This document shows, in pieces, positions 25,301 through 34,115 of a stretch of DNA of 64,000 nt; positions within the stretch are counted from its first letter, which is position 1; the number at the start of each line of letters is the position of its first letter. The DNA is from Monoplex corrugatus (Eukaryota > Mollusca > Gastropoda > Littorinimorpha > Ranellidae): contig JAPXFY010000018.1 of NCBI GenBank assembly GCA_030674185.1, positions 50,653,755 to 50,717,754 on the forward strand, given 5' to 3'. Below the pieces are notes generated by a model that was given only the letters and a program-made list of their open reading frames with translations, was not told where the DNA came from and did no database searches. The translations under genes were made by a program, and so were the position numbers.

Positions 25301-28300
25301 GTGAAAAATACAAGAATTGTTTGATACCTATACAGAAACTGACAAGAAAATAGTTTTCAGGTATTACTAACTATCAGATCAACTTATCATATAAATGGGT
25401 GCAATAGTCAAGTGGGTATAAGACTTTCAATCAGAAGGTCTGGGGTTTGATCCCCTAGACATTTCCACCCGGCGCAAAAAAGGTGGAGATTTTTCTGATT
25501 TCCAATTATCAACATCTGCATAGACCTGCCAGTGTCTAAACCCCCTTTGCATGCAGACTATCAAATACGCATGTTAAAGAACCTCCAAGTCATGGATAGT
25601 GGCTGACATACAGAAACATAAAAACATGCACACTCACCAAAGATGAATTACGCAGACTGTGCAGCAACCTATCACTTGCACAGCATGGGCAAAACAATAT
25701 GCATACATGCTTTTGAGACAAATGGAATGGTATGAAAAAAAATTCATCAAAGAGTTATTACGAGCATGTCTTGATTTTAATTTCCTTTATCATAATAAGA
25801 TAGCTGTTTCACTAAAAGAACAAATAAAATAATGTGATAATAACACATCTCAATTCAGTAATGACAATAAAAACAAAGGTTTAAAAGGTGGAACATCCCA
25901 GGAAGCAAGATCCTAGACACTTTGTGTTTTACGGAATATATTTTGCAATATAATCATATAGGTACGATATGACATAGCACAATATAAAACAACAGTATAA
26001 CCTCATCAGTAAAATTGTAAATGTACATACACAAGAATATGCTTCTACACGCACAGACACACACACATACAGATGCAACACACACACAGAGATATACAGA
26101 CATGCGCGCGCACACACACATACACACACACACACATACTCACATGCACAAACATAAAAAACTTTCTCACACAACCATTCTATTCATAGGGATAACAGAT
26201 AATAGAGAGCAGAGATGAGCTCGGAGAGATAATAGCCAGATATGAGAACCTAAAATATTGTCTGACCAGATGAGGTTAGCAAGGTGATGCATAACTGACA
26301 GAAGTGAATTCAATTCTTTCGGTGCAAAGAAAGAGAATGAATGCTGGCCAAAAGTTTTGGTCTTCACTTGAGGATTGCTGAGAATTATCTGACAAAGACC
26401 GGAGCTGTCTGGAAGAAGTATAAACGGTAATATAATGTAACACTAAAATGAGATAATGACATGCATATGTATGTCTTTCATTTTATGCAGGCATACTATA
26501 CACACTCACCACTTTGCTGAAAGAGAAGATAGGAAGAGGTGGAGCAAGTTTTATGGACTGTGGATAGTCATGAACATTGAGCAGAAACTCCATGTTGGGC
26601 AGCCTGTGAATTATTTCCAGGATAAAGTGTTCCAAACCCCACATGCACCTGTAAAATGACATAAAGACTACTAATGCAGATCAAATAAGACATATCAAAT
26701 TTCTGACTACAGGTAGAATCAATCCATCCAACATATTCTCAGTATTTTATATTTCATGAAGGAACACAGTCTAAGCATGTGTGTATCTAGTTCCATATTC
26801 TTCTCCTTATACTATATTATTATCAATGATTATCCTATTATTACTATATTAAAATTGTTATTCCTGTTCTTAAACATAAATTAACAAAAAACGTCAAGCA
26901 CAAAAATACTCAAACATATGTATACTTGTACGTACACCCACACACACACACAAAACACACACAACACACACACACACCTTTGCACACACACACACCCACA
27001 CAAAGGAAGAGACAGTTGTCATGTTAGATATAAAAACAAAAACAAACAAACAAAAATCACTTAGTACCTTACTTGAACACAGGCCAACATCACACATATA
27101 TAATACACTTACCTTGCCTCAAACAAGCAGTTTTCCTCTCTGTACAGTTTGTGGTTGATGATTTGATAGTGAACTCCTCGTTTTTGTTCTTTCTGGAATT
27201 CTGCCTCTGGTATGCTGCCCTTCTTTTCCCACACTGCCAAATCTTCATCTATCACACTGCCAGCCAGTGAAAACAAAGACAAAGTCTTTATTCATAAGGA
27301 TAACAGGTAATCAATTGGCTGCTTTTTTTTTTACATCCAGCCCTCGCCCTAAAGGTACCACATGTAGACAAAAACAAATTTCAGCCCCTCACTTTCCTCA
27401 TCCCCTTTAGTAAGTTTACGTACACACCTACATCCACATACTTGAAGCTAAAGCAAGGGTATTACAAATAATTATATATACAAATGCATAGATGATATAT
27501 GATAAAGATGGCAGTTTTGACAAATTTGGAGGTGTGTGCAGAAGATGAGGCAGCAAAAAAAAAAAAAAAAAAAGTGAAAAAGAAAAAAAAAACCCAGCAA
27601 GAACGACAAAAATCTATACATATATAATAATATATGATAAAGGAAAAGAACAGTACAATTACGGATGTACATTTATGTAACAATGTGTACATGTGTGTGA
27701 GTATACCTGTGAGCATGTATGAATATGTGTCTGTGCATGTATGCTTGAGCTGTTTAAGTCCATGTGTGTGTATGCAAGAATTTATATTTCACTCAGGTCA
27801 AAACTAAATACTGTGAAAACAGACAAAGGAACAATTTCCATGATAAAGGTGGATGTTTTAATGATTGACACTAAATCCTTAAATATCCCTTTGGGCTGAT
27901 TGTTAGTGATGAAACTGGCACAGCAATAGATGAAAAAAAAGAATGAAGCAGGAAAGGCATTTTTTGTATTTGTTTTTGTTCCAAACAATACTTAAGTGGA
28001 TACGTTCATACAAGTTGTTTGGACTAACGTGTGCAAGCATCATACTGTTGCAAAGACTGCAGTGTTAATTTTAACTGGGTATGCATGCAGGGTATATTTG
28101 TGTTTCCATAAGCTACTGATTACTGGATAGCTTAGAGGGTTTTTATGCACATATTTTGATGTTTTGCATATATGTAAATGCAACATAAAAGGGGTTAAGG
28201 TACTATCAAGTCTGCATATTCATGTGTATATGAGCCATCAGTGCAAAATCAGCGCTACACTGATTTAGGGATGTTTTGAGCAGGACACATTTCTGACATC

Positions 28301-29925
28301 TACATATTTTCTCTGGTCATTTTGGTATGAATGTCAAAAAAAAATAAATAAATAAAAATAAAAGTGGAAACTATGGCATTTGATATGACTATCCCCTGGA
28401 TGACAGTTTTCAGAAAAGAACCTCTAAAGATTTCATAAACATTGATGTCACATTTCTCCCATCAAGTGAAATTGCATTCAGCAATAGAGCTATATTTAGG
28501 TGAATTACACAGCAGCTGAGAAATGGACAGCTTAGATCAAGACCTTTCAAGCAATGTGCAACATGTGAGGCTCTACAAAGGCTATGACGCAGGTTTATTT
28601 GTAGACAAAAGTAAAGTTTGATTTTAAACACCTTAAATTAACGACACTTTTATGCCAAATGTGTGCATTTACATCAAACTTTGATGTCTACGGAGAGCTT
28701 TTCTGCTGAAAACTGAGAATCACCCAGATCGACCATCACCACCTGATTTTGCCTCTACTGCTGGTCTGATTCAGTGTGTTAGCACTGGTTTAGTGCTGAT
28801 GGTATAGCTGACCTTGTGAATATACTAGAAATAGAAAGCAAAGGTAAGGGGTTGGAACTAAACAGCAAGAAGACTGAAGTCATGGTGATCAGTAAAAAAC
28901 ATGAAATCCCCTCAATGGCACAACCTTGACGCGGGTTAATAAGTTCAAATACCTGGGAACGGTCATTTCATCAGACGGCAGATGCACATCGGAAATAGCT
29001 GGCAGAATTGGCCAAGCCAAAACAGCATTCAAGAAGATGAAAAGCATTCTTACCAACAATTGCCTATCAATTAACATCAGAAAGAGAGTCCTTGAATGTT
29101 ATATAGAACCAATACTGTTGTATGGATGCAAGATGTGGACAGTCAGCAAGCAAAGCCAGAGCAAGATTGAGGCAGCCGAGATGTGGTTTCTAAGAAGAAT
29201 GTTGAGAGTTCCATGGACAGCAAAGAAAACAAACGAGACAGTCTTGATGGAGGCAGACACATGTAGATCACTCATAAGGAAGATTAGGAAAAGACAAGCA
29301 ACATTTGTAGGCCATTTTATGAGGAAGGGGGATTTGGAGCACCTAGTCACAACGGGAAGGCTGGAGGGAAAGAGAGCACCGGGTAGACCCAGGGAGAGAA
29401 TGCTGGACGGACTTGCAGAGTGGCTGGGGATGAGGAGGGTGGGGGAGATGCTTGGGGCAACAAGAGATAGAGATGGTTGGAAGTCCATGGTCGCCAACGC
29501 CATGCGGCAGGGCACCTGATGATGATGATGGTATAGCTGACCTGGGAGAGAGGACCAGTCTCAACCCTTTACTACAACTAGCCAGCGTCGAACTCAGACA
29601 TTCCAACTGGAGTCTGTTGTCCTAATCATGTAGCCACCGCACCTATCTGTACAGGATTTATGACTGTTTAGGCTCTAACCCTTTCAGATGAGTTCTTGTC
29701 CTGATACTCTAGTGACGTCCCAGTACTTGGAAACCAGCTTGATAAGACTTACTGCACTGCCTGGGTCAATACTCACTCAGGTCCCCAAAATGGTAGAAAT
29801 AAGCTGTGATCATCTTACCTTGAGTGACAAGAACAGTCATCCTGCTTACAGTCAATATATGAATCTACAGCAGCCTGAATCTTGTTCAAATAGTAAGACC
29901 ACTGTGTGTCTGCAAAGGACAAAAG

Positions 29926-29991
<66 letters not shown>

Positions 29992-30048
29992 ACACACACA
30001 CACAAACCACACACACAATACACATATACACACTCACATACACACACT

Positions 30049-30085
<37 letters not shown>

Positions 30086-33000
30086 CATATAAACATCGCT
30101 ACTGGCATTACATCATCAGCATGGCAAAGAGACAGACACAGACTGGCCTGCCAGTCTTGGACGCTTGTTTATTACAGGACAAGACTATACAATGCAAGCT
30201 TGTCCTTTAGGAAACAACTACTGGTTCATATAAAGAAGAAATCGTAACATGTGATGGTAGATTTTACAATTTTACAAGAGGGAAAGGAAAGAAAGTGGAC
30301 AGAGAAATAAAGCATTACGTTATTGCTGAAAGTTTGCTGCATGTTTGTTCATTGTAAGTTGACTTCATTGTATTAGCAGAGTGACTTTTTTTAAGATAAC
30401 AATTCATCTTTTCTGAATAATCAGAAAAATTATTGTTTTAAAAAGATGATCTTTTTCACGTAATCAGCTTTTGTCGAAGACCCCCTGTAAAACAGACACT
30501 CTAGGGATCACCACCTTGTCGTAGTTGGGGAGCCTGCACGCTTCCTGACACCTACAGCTATATCTGCAGTAGCTTTGGCTGCCTGTAGGGACACCCAAGC
30601 TGGACAGGTCGAGCAGGTCTGAAAAAAGTGCAACTGACTGGTCCTCAACGTTTGGAGTTGGTAACAGGGCAAACAAGCCAGTCCCAGAAATTAAATCAAT
30701 GCTACTGTGTGTGACAGGCTTCCAGAGTCACTGGAAGATCAGATATTCAAATGAATGACTGTGGTGAAAGCCAAAAGGAAGCCAATGACAGGACAATGGA
30801 AATTCTGAACATCATCTATTGAAAGCAAAATTAGGACAGCATTTTGGAATATAAGAACCATAGCTCAAGTAACATCAGTGAGAGACACTGCAGTCTACAC
30901 ATACTTGGAATTAACAAAAGCAGATGGACATGATCATCATCATCATCATCAAGCGCCTTGCCACATGGCGTTGGCAATCATGGCCCTCCAATTGCATCTG
31001 TCCCTTGTTGCCGCAAGCACATCTTCCACCCTCTCTGTCCTCAGCCATCTGCAAATCCGTCCAATATTTTTGTCTGGGTCTACCTCGTGCTCTCTTTCCC
31101 TCCAGCTTTCCTGCTGTGACCTGGTGCTCCAATTCCCCTTTCCTCATAAAATGGCCTATAATTTTTGCCTGTCATTTCCTAATCTTCCTCATGAATGATC
31201 TTCTTGTGTCTGCCTTCATCAAGACTGTCTCATTTGTTTTCTTTGCTGTCCATGGAACTCTCAACATTCTTCTTAGAAACCACATCTCGGCTGCCTCAAT
31301 CTTGTTCTGGCTTTGCTTGCTGACTGTCCAGGCCTCACAACATATAACATTATCAGTTCTATACAACATTCAAGAATTCTCTTCCTGACGTTAATTGCAA
31401 TGATAGGCATCTGTTGGTAAGAATGCTTTTCATCTTCTTGAATGCTGTTTTGACTTGGCCGATTCTGCTGGCTATTTCTGATGTGCATCTGCCATCTGGT
31501 GAAATGATCGTTCCCAGATATTAAAGCTTATCAGCCTGTGTCAAGGCTGTGCCATTTGCTGTTATTTTGCATGAGGGGATTTCATATTTTTTTTACTGAT
31601 TACCATGACTTCAGTCTTCTTGCTGTTTAGTTCCAACCCCTTACCTTTGCTTTCTATTTCTAGTACATTCACAAGGTTTTATAGGTCCCTTTCATTTTCT
31701 GCAATTAGCACAGTGTCATCTGCGTATCGAATGTTGTTTATAATTTTTCCTCCAACCTTTAATCCAGGGTATTCCTCCAGGTTTCTCATGATGTTTTCGC
31801 TGTAACGTGAAAACAGATCTGGTGACAAAACACAACCTTGTCTGACTCCTCTTGATATTTTGGAAAGAGCTTATATCGTTTTCTATTCTCATTGCAACTG
31901 TTTGTTCCCAATACATATTTCTCATTATTCATTGATCTTTTCCATCAATACTGAGTCTTTCTAGTTGGTTGATCAATTCTTCATGTCTTATCCAATCGAA
32001 ACTACGAAAGCCTTGGTATAATCAACAAGCATAAATATAAATCCCTATTCATCTCGATTGACCTCTCTGTGATTGTTCTTAGGATGTATATGGCATTAAT
32101 AGTTCCTTTCCCTTTGAAAATCCACACTGTTTTCTGCAATTTCACTTTTGATTTTATTCCTTGTCCTCATCACGATTATTCTTAATAGGATCTTTGTTAC
32201 ATGACTCATCAAGCTGATTGGACATGATCAGGCAGACATAAAACCAAACACAAAAGAAACAGTGTTATCCTTAGGAAGAAACAACAACCAACACCATGAA
32301 GGAGTGGCCATATAAAAGAGAATTGAAAAATATCAACTGGAGGGGAAACCTGTAAACAGCACATTTATGAAAGTCAGGATTAATTTAAAGGAAAACACAT
32401 CACCACCACCATCATCTAGTGCTATGCTCCAACAAATGACAATGATGAAGAAGGCAAAGATGTATTTTTAATGACCAATTACAGGCAGAACTAAAAGACA
32501 CATCACAACATAACTTGAAGACTGAGATGGGAAACTTGCTTTATATGAAGGATGGAAATGACAACACAAACTATGAGAGGGAGAAGGGAAGTAAGAGTTG
32601 TGGCAATATGAATAACAATGAAAAGAGGCCTTGTACCACATACAACCTTGCCATCTGACTGACCCTTTTTCCATATCATGATATCCACAAAGCTAACCTG
32701 GTGTTCCCCCCCAGTGGAAGAAACAGACACTAGATTGACCACCTAATGATCAATGGCACATGGAGACAATCAGGTCATTCCAAGACATCTAAGTGGTTAC
32801 AGTAGCACTGAAAGTGAAGCTGAGGAAAATAAGACACAGAAAAACAGGAAACCAACATTCTGGTAGGAGAAAATGCTTGACCCCAGACAAAAAAATTGCA
32901 TCAGTCAAGCATACTCATAGAGCTGAAGAACAGATTCCAAGCTCTGGCTGATAATGAAGACCACATACAGTATGATACACTGCCAGATGAAGTCAACACC

Positions 33001-33821
33001 AAATGGATGCAAATCAAAACAGCATACTTCCAAACCAGTGAAGCCTGTCTGGGAACAATGTAGAAAAAGAGAAAAAATAAGTGGATTGCAACAGACGACT
33101 GGCAAGCTTTTTAAAACAAGACAGCTCTGGAGAAAAACTCATGGGGGCCAAGTCAGAGAGACTAAATGTGGGATTAAATGTACAATAATACAGAGAAATA
33201 GAAAACAGTGAAGAATGAAGGAGAAAAACAGATAATACTGGATTGTATGCAGAGGCTGGCACAAAAGACACAAGTGGAGAACCTTTGTTGCTGCATGAAA
33301 TCTCAATGGCATAATGGGCAGTAAGTAAGTATTAATCAGCAAACTTCATTTGATGGAAGAGGAGTAGTTGATGCATGCATATATCATGATAATGATACTG
33401 GAATTCTCACAGACTCGATCAGTCAATGGGTCCATGACGGGATGCTCAGGCCGTCAGGGTGAGACTGAAAGTCCCCACATTATTTGACTGTTTTTAAAAA
33501 TATTTATTACATGGTGGACAATTCTGGACACTGCAGGTTTCTTTTGTTTCTGCAGATTTCGCGCATGAATGACAGCTTGAAAATGAGCACAAACTGCTAT
33601 CAGCTAGTGGGTAATGGAATCTATATCTACAGTCTACAGAACAGACAAGCACAACCAGTTAGTCCGCAACCACAAACACACACACACACACACACACATA
33701 CAGTATACACACAACAAACACACACACACAACACACACACACCACACACACACAATATATATATATAATATATATATATATATAATAATAAATATATATA
33801 TATAATATATATATAATATAA

Positions 33822-33864
<43 letters not shown>

Positions 33865-34115
33865 AAGTCGTGACAGTGACACAGTCCGATGCGTGTCGGT
33901 GAAACTTTGGGTAAGTTGACACGACAGTCATCAAAACTTGCAAAAATTAAAGTTCAATGTGTTTTTTCAAAAATACCTTTTGCATACTTGTTTGTTTCAG
34001 TGCCGCTACTATCACCACTACAGTGCGCACCATCTTTAACACAACTTCTGTCAGTCGAAGTCGATGGACACGTCAAAGTAAACACCAAGCAGACGAAAAT
34101 TCCGCGTACCGCCAT
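10163..34115 (-). CDS. POGLUT1: Protein O-glucosyltransferase 1 (rumi), complete 10-exon gene
   Basis: Adds O-glucose to serine in EGF repeats (Notch and others) in the endoplasmic reticulum; family knowledge. Exons, 5' to 3': 34115-33977, 29909-29819, 27256-27113, 26648-26510, 24386-24265, 22737-22578, 17715-17657, 15485-15318, 14547-14491, 10304-10163. Phases agree throughout and give 406 residues; the human protein, from memory, has about 390. Start: ATG 34115 begins a clear signal peptide ([16 protein letters not shown]); an in-frame upstream ATG at 34196 would bury it. Seen: DCKQDDCSC near residue 70, the NVHDYP motif with Asp152, probably the catalytic base, [20 protein letters not shown] near 180-200, FFRGSRTS at 227-234 and [14 protein letters not shown] at 288-301. 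The C-terminus (KQIMKKS) has no KDEL-type signal, unlike human KTEL. The exon 4 donor could shift by one codon (26513 instead of 26510). Confidence 0.95.
10451..10660 (+). repeat. Dispersed repeat family D1, copy 2
   Basis: Same order of blocks as 5014-5224 at roughly 80 percent identity by eye. It lies in the sequence upstream of POGLUT1 exon 10. Confidence 0.75.
10675..10965. repeat. Minisatellite, GGGTCTCCAGCAACCCAT core
   Basis: Three to four copies of a roughly 70-90 bp unit. Each has GTCTCCAGCAACCCAT, a T-rich run, then GAAGGAACAAAGCCTTG or similar. Confidence 0.75.
11490..12080. repeat. Three degenerate ~220-bp tandem copies
   Basis: Recurring blocks are GTTCAGATCTA, TTTGTCAGT, TTCATTTGTTCATCTTTTCC and TCTCTCTGGTATATAT. 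Copies two and three are more diverged, suggesting an old tandem duplication. Confidence 0.6.
12765..12930 (+). mobile_element. Remnant 3' end of a CR1/Jockey-group LINE
   Basis: Resembles the 3' end of the LINE at 19160-20268: CTCCCAGTTTGCATGGGTTT, then CCCTGGAG, then TTTAATCAAGATTTGGC. No open frame remains. Confidence 0.45.
12982..13158 (-). repeat. Dispersed repeat family D1, copy 3 (reversed)
   Basis: Reverse complement of copies 1 and 2, containing CTTGACAAAGGCCGGTTGGC and TGTTTGCTTGGACGTGGGC. It is followed by an (ATT)n tract at 13166-13192. Confidence 0.75.
13529..13700 (+). repeat. Interspersed repeat D2, copy 1
   Basis: Matches the reverse complement of 15795-15956, sharing CTTTGTTTATTAAC, GTGGGGCAA, AGTCATGAA, GTGGGTCAT and TTATACCC. 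Confidence 0.6.
13702..14382 (+). mobile_element. Non-autonomous piggyBac-like element, family A, copy 1
   Basis: Flanked by TTAA at 13702-13705 and 14379-14382. It is homologous along its length, in opposite orientation, to 41041-41676. Shared blocks include ACCCCCTACAGCTGATTACT, GTGGAGCTGATTCTGATTTG and AGTATACTGAACAAGAAA. The coding remnant has stops, so no transposase is made. Confidence 0.65.
14491..14547 (-). CDS. POGLUT1: POGLUT1 exon 9
   Basis: Encodes [18 protein letters not shown], matching human ELLQFVKANDDVAQEIAE. Donor GTAAGA, phase 2. Confidence 0.93.
14925..15113 (+). mobile_element. RTE-type LINE 3' end fragment
   Basis: Contains GGCTGAGGACAGGGAGGGTG and GGAGGGCCATGATAGCCAAT, then a (GAT)n tail. 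These are the last segments of the LINE family seen at 28815 and 52905. Heavily decayed. Confidence 0.6.
15318..15485 (-). CDS. POGLUT1: POGLUT1 exon 8
   Basis: Encodes [20 protein letters not shown], then [12 protein letters not shown] and [13 protein letters not shown], the most conserved part of the enzyme. Acceptor TACCAG, donor GTAAGG. Confidence 0.95.
15795..15956 (-). repeat. Interspersed repeat D2, copy 2 (reversed)
   Basis: Reverse-complement partner of 13529-13700. The two copies flank POGLUT1 exons 8 and 9. Confidence 0.6.
16696..16855 (+). repeat. Interspersed repeat D3, copy 1
   Basis: Shares GTTTCAGTTTCAATTTCTCA, GAATTCCATATGCACTA, GTCACAGGTGCCATGTG and CTGCACATAAACCCA with 39226-39392. 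A SINE body is possible, but no tRNA head is seen. Confidence 0.65.
17657..17715 (-). CDS. POGLUT1: POGLUT1 exon 7
   Basis: Encodes [19 protein letters not shown]. It aligns with the human segment containing DTLGKP and DHCKYK. Donor GTAAGA, phase 2. Confidence 0.92.
17735..19055. repeat. 78-bp minisatellite array (about 15 units)
   Basis: The unit runs ACAGTAAAAGAGTAAATAAA, GTATAAACACAAAGTAACAC, ACAAACATCTCAGCACCACT, CCCCCAACCACATACACA. It is 78 bp, occasionally 79. Because 78 is divisible by three, minus-strand frames stay open for about 200 codons; these are not genes. A SINE interrupts the array at 17901-18177. Confidence 0.95.
17901..18177 (-). mobile_element. tRNA-derived SINE inside the 78-bp minisatellite
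   Basis: Read on the minus strand it starts GGGCCTGTAGTCGAGTGGTT, with A-box-like TGGTTAGAGCG and B-box GGTTCGAATCC, then a body with TGAATGGGTACCTGACTTCG. It is bounded by a 12-bp target duplication, CCCAAACCATAT, at 17889-17900 and 18178-18189. Confidence 0.85.
19063..19434 (+). pseudogene. LINE reverse transcriptase fragment
   Basis: The LINE-derived part begins near 19170 and includes the catalytic-box remnant TDDSHLY and [12 protein letters not shown]. The frame stops at 19434, long before the end of a normal polymerase. The upstream codons are minisatellite sequence. Confidence 0.6.
19110..19155. repeat. Left block of a TGTGATATCTGTCTACAAC minisatellite
   Basis: Two units of an 18-20 bp motif that reappears at 20283-20308 and 22103-22310, on the far sides of LINE insertions. 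Confidence 0.6.
19160..20268 (+). mobile_element. CR1/Jockey-group LINE, 5'-truncated
   Basis: Encodes the end of a reverse transcriptase: TDDSHLY in place of the usual ADDTQLY box, then [17 protein letters not shown]. After 19434 the frame is broken. The 3' end (GATCTATAGATCAAGATCTG) is followed by an (ATT)n tail to 20268. Decayed and non-functional. Confidence 0.75.
20312..20575 (-). mobile_element. tRNA-like SINE head, poly(A) and short 3' element
   Basis: On the minus strand, 20575-20490 reads GCCCCGTTAGCACATTGGTA ... GGTTCGATCCCCGGCGTGGG, with A- and B-box matches. A run of about 27 A follows, then a 120-bp G/C-rich block ending near 20340. The predicted anticodon arm does not pair, so this is not a functional tRNA gene. 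Confidence 0.5.
20576..22104 (-). mobile_element. R2-like LINE, C-terminal half (restriction-like endonuclease type)
   Basis: The frame can be read upstream of the open frame from about 22100. It carries thumb-like sequence, a CCHC knuckle and a restriction-like endonuclease. The polymerase catalytic core is missing (5' truncation). It lies in POGLUT1 intron 6, in the same orientation as the gene. Confidence 0.7.
20588..21919 (-). CDS. R2-type LINE polyprotein C-terminus (443 codons, 5'-truncated)
   Basis: The open frame is intact and longer than any host exon nearby except the LRR exon. Near 21260-21200 is a CCHC knuckle, [17 protein letters not shown], followed by [11 protein letters not shown]. 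Near 20940-20865 is a restriction-like endonuclease core, RPDIALH then [12 protein letters not shown], with the conserved PD and the downstream acid residue. This order (zinc knuckle, then PD-(D/E)XK-type nuclease) is typical of R2/CRE/NeSL-group LINEs. The start is only the first methionine in the remaining open frame. Not a host gene. Confidence 0.7.
   Translation of the reverse strand: MLIPKLLWPLLIYDICTSTVEAMEAKINKYTRKWLGVPPGLTDVAFYCRQAMLKLPLKSIVEEYKVGKARLLSMLEESEDNIVRAVHPKLRTGRKWKVQEAVNNAKRNLSIKEIIGHTQTNRQGLGATKMQWWSKAKGKEKRDMIIQELKEEEDVKRVQKAVQQGQQGQWTTWDSALQRSLSWNDMWHMAPLRISFLLRSVYDLLPSNANLVKWGKADDLACPLCQKKQTVEHVLSSCKVALAQGRYTWRHNQVLKVITDVVSEKTMTPNAPIAMTTFYKAGGKQVWPERAMATSTLPKGLLDGAVDWECTADLPEWRNYPDVISKTGMRPDIALHSDSSKQVILIELTVPYESRMEEAHIYKTEKYAGLASTLKKAGLRVKIFAIEVGARGFVGTSAYDLMKQLAISGKKRTRTLKAMAEAAERSSSWIWARRNQKSELHKD
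22103..22310. repeat. TGTGATATCTGTCTACAAC minisatellite, right block
   Basis: About nine imperfect units of 18-20 bp. The same unit flanks the two LINE insertions to the left. Confidence 0.75.
22578..22737 (-). CDS. POGLUT1: POGLUT1 exon 6
   Basis: Encodes [40 protein letters not shown] and [19 protein letters not shown] is a nucleotide-sugar-site motif of the family. Donor GTGAGT. Confidence 0.94.
22815..22990. repeat. Tandem duplication with (CCAA)n/(CAAA)n tract
   Basis: GAGATCACAAATGCTCAGTT followed by CTGTCACACAGTATTTCAA and a CCAA/CAAA run occurs twice in a row. Confidence 0.8.
23419..24058 (-). mobile_element. Non-autonomous piggyBac-like element, family C
   Basis: Flanked by TTAA at 23419-23422 and 24055-24058, with end repeats TTAACCCTTTGACTAGC and, reversed, TTAAGCCTTTCACGCAG. 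Minus-strand text around 23580-23740 encodes [10 protein letters not shown] and a [11 protein letters not shown] run, typical of piggyBac-like transposase N-termini. The catalytic core is absent. Confidence 0.6.
24265..24386 (-). CDS. POGLUT1: POGLUT1 exon 5
   Basis: Encodes [18 protein letters not shown] and then [16 protein letters not shown], nearly identical to the family core. Ends in phase 2 at donor GTGTGT. Confidence 0.93.
24465..24830 (+). mobile_element. RTE-type LINE 3' fragment with inverted 5' segment
   Basis: From about 24556 to 24825 the plus strand follows the LINE family (AGACCCAGGGAGAAAATAT, CAGAGTGGCTGAGGACAGAG). Positions 24470-24545 carry the adjacent upstream segment in the opposite orientation (minus strand encodes [18 protein letters not shown]). 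This looks like a 5' inversion of the kind made during LINE insertion. Confidence 0.65.
24831..25385. other. POGLUT1 intron 4 sequence, nothing recognised
   Basis: AT-rich sequence without repeats or coding blocks that I can support. Confidence 0.4.
25390..25640 (+). mobile_element. tRNA-derived SINE, family S2, copy 1
   Basis: The head GGTGCAATAGTCAAGTGGGT ... GGGTTTGATCCCC has A- and B-box-like segments. The body has GGTGGAGATTTTTCTGATTT, CATAGACCTGCCAGTGTCTA and TGCAGACTATCAAATACGC. The body recurs at 44656-44905. Confidence 0.65.
26040..26155. repeat. (CA)n-rich microsatellite
   Basis: Interrupted CA/CACG repeats in a POGLUT1 intron. The open frames across it are repeat artefacts. Confidence 0.85.
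26510..26648 (-). CDS. POGLUT1: POGLUT1 exon 4 (catalytic Asp)
   Basis: Encodes [20 protein letters not shown], then VHDYPQ and FSFSK. Acceptor TTTTACAG. The donor GTGAGT follows an extra GTG codon; using the weaker GTGGTG one codon earlier would remove Val171. Confidence 0.93.
26935..27003. repeat. (CA)n microsatellite
   Basis: CA repeats with short interruptions in the intron between POGLUT1 exons 3 and 4. Confidence 0.85.
27113..27256 (-). CDS. POGLUT1: POGLUT1 exon 3
   Basis: Encodes [20 protein letters not shown] and then [20 protein letters not shown], matching the human order VIEEDL, THYQI, LYREN. Donor GTAAGT. Confidence 0.93.
27257..28797. other. POGLUT1 intron 2, left part, nothing recognised
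   Basis: AT-rich with homopolymer A runs near 27555 and 28340. No coding block or identifiable element. Confidence 0.4.
28815..29526 (+). mobile_element. RTE-type LINE, 5'-truncated, with target duplication
   Basis: A 712-bp insertion, same family as 52905-53609, ending in (GAT)n. It is flanked by a 17-bp duplication (GATGGTATAGCTGACCT) at 28798-28814 and 29527-29543; the first three bases could belong to the GAT tail. Encodes the region after the polymerase domain. Confidence 0.85.
28926..29519 (+). pseudogene. RTE-type LINE ORF, C-terminal ~200 codons
   Basis: Open from 28926 to the end of the element: [60 protein letters not shown] and [20 protein letters not shown]. These blocks are shared by all copies here. 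The polymerase core and endonuclease are absent through 5' truncation, and a small deletion near 28915 breaks the frame upstream. Confidence 0.75.
29819..29909 (-). CDS. POGLUT1: POGLUT1 exon 2
   Basis: Encodes [17 protein letters not shown] then [10 protein letters not shown], matching the cysteine-containing N-terminal region of the family. Donor GTAAGA; a (TG)n tract lies directly upstream of its acceptor on the coding strand. Confidence 0.9.
29928..30082. repeat. (CA)n microsatellite next to POGLUT1 exon 2
   Basis: CA repeats, about 150 bp, begin about 19 bases upstream of the exon 2 acceptor on the transcribed (minus) strand, where they read (TG)n. Confidence 0.9.
30470..33310 (+). mobile_element. 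Old RTE-type LINE copy, endonuclease region
   Basis: Excluding the insertion at 30937-32218, the plus strand carries decayed endonuclease-domain sequence: [20 protein letters not shown] near 30835-30895, then after the insertion [30 protein letters not shown] near 32413-32470, and [12 protein letters not shown] near 32740-32775. The CYAPTND block is a hallmark of APE-type LINE endonucleases. Stops and frameshifts throughout. The 5' end is approximate. Confidence 0.65.
30937..32218 (-). mobile_element. Nested RTE-type LINE inserted in an older RTE copy
   Basis: A 1,282-bp insertion on the minus strand, flanked by a perfect 12-bp duplication, TGGACATGATCA, at 30925-30936 and 32219-32230. The minus strand encodes the polymerase end ([16 protein letters not shown], near 31735-31685) and the family C-terminus, then a (GAT)n tail at 30937-30950. 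Several stops make it inactive. Confidence 0.85.
33675..33862. repeat. (CA)n then (AT)n compound microsatellite
   Basis: CA repeats to about 33753, followed by about 100 bp of AT repeats, in POGLUT1 intron 1, about 110 bases downstream of exon 1 in transcript orientation. Confidence 0.9.
33977..34115 (-). CDS. POGLUT1: POGLUT1 exon 1 (signal peptide)
   Basis: 46 codons plus one base; donor GTATTT. Encodes the signal peptide and a variable luminal linker ending near NKYAK. Confidence 0.85.
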
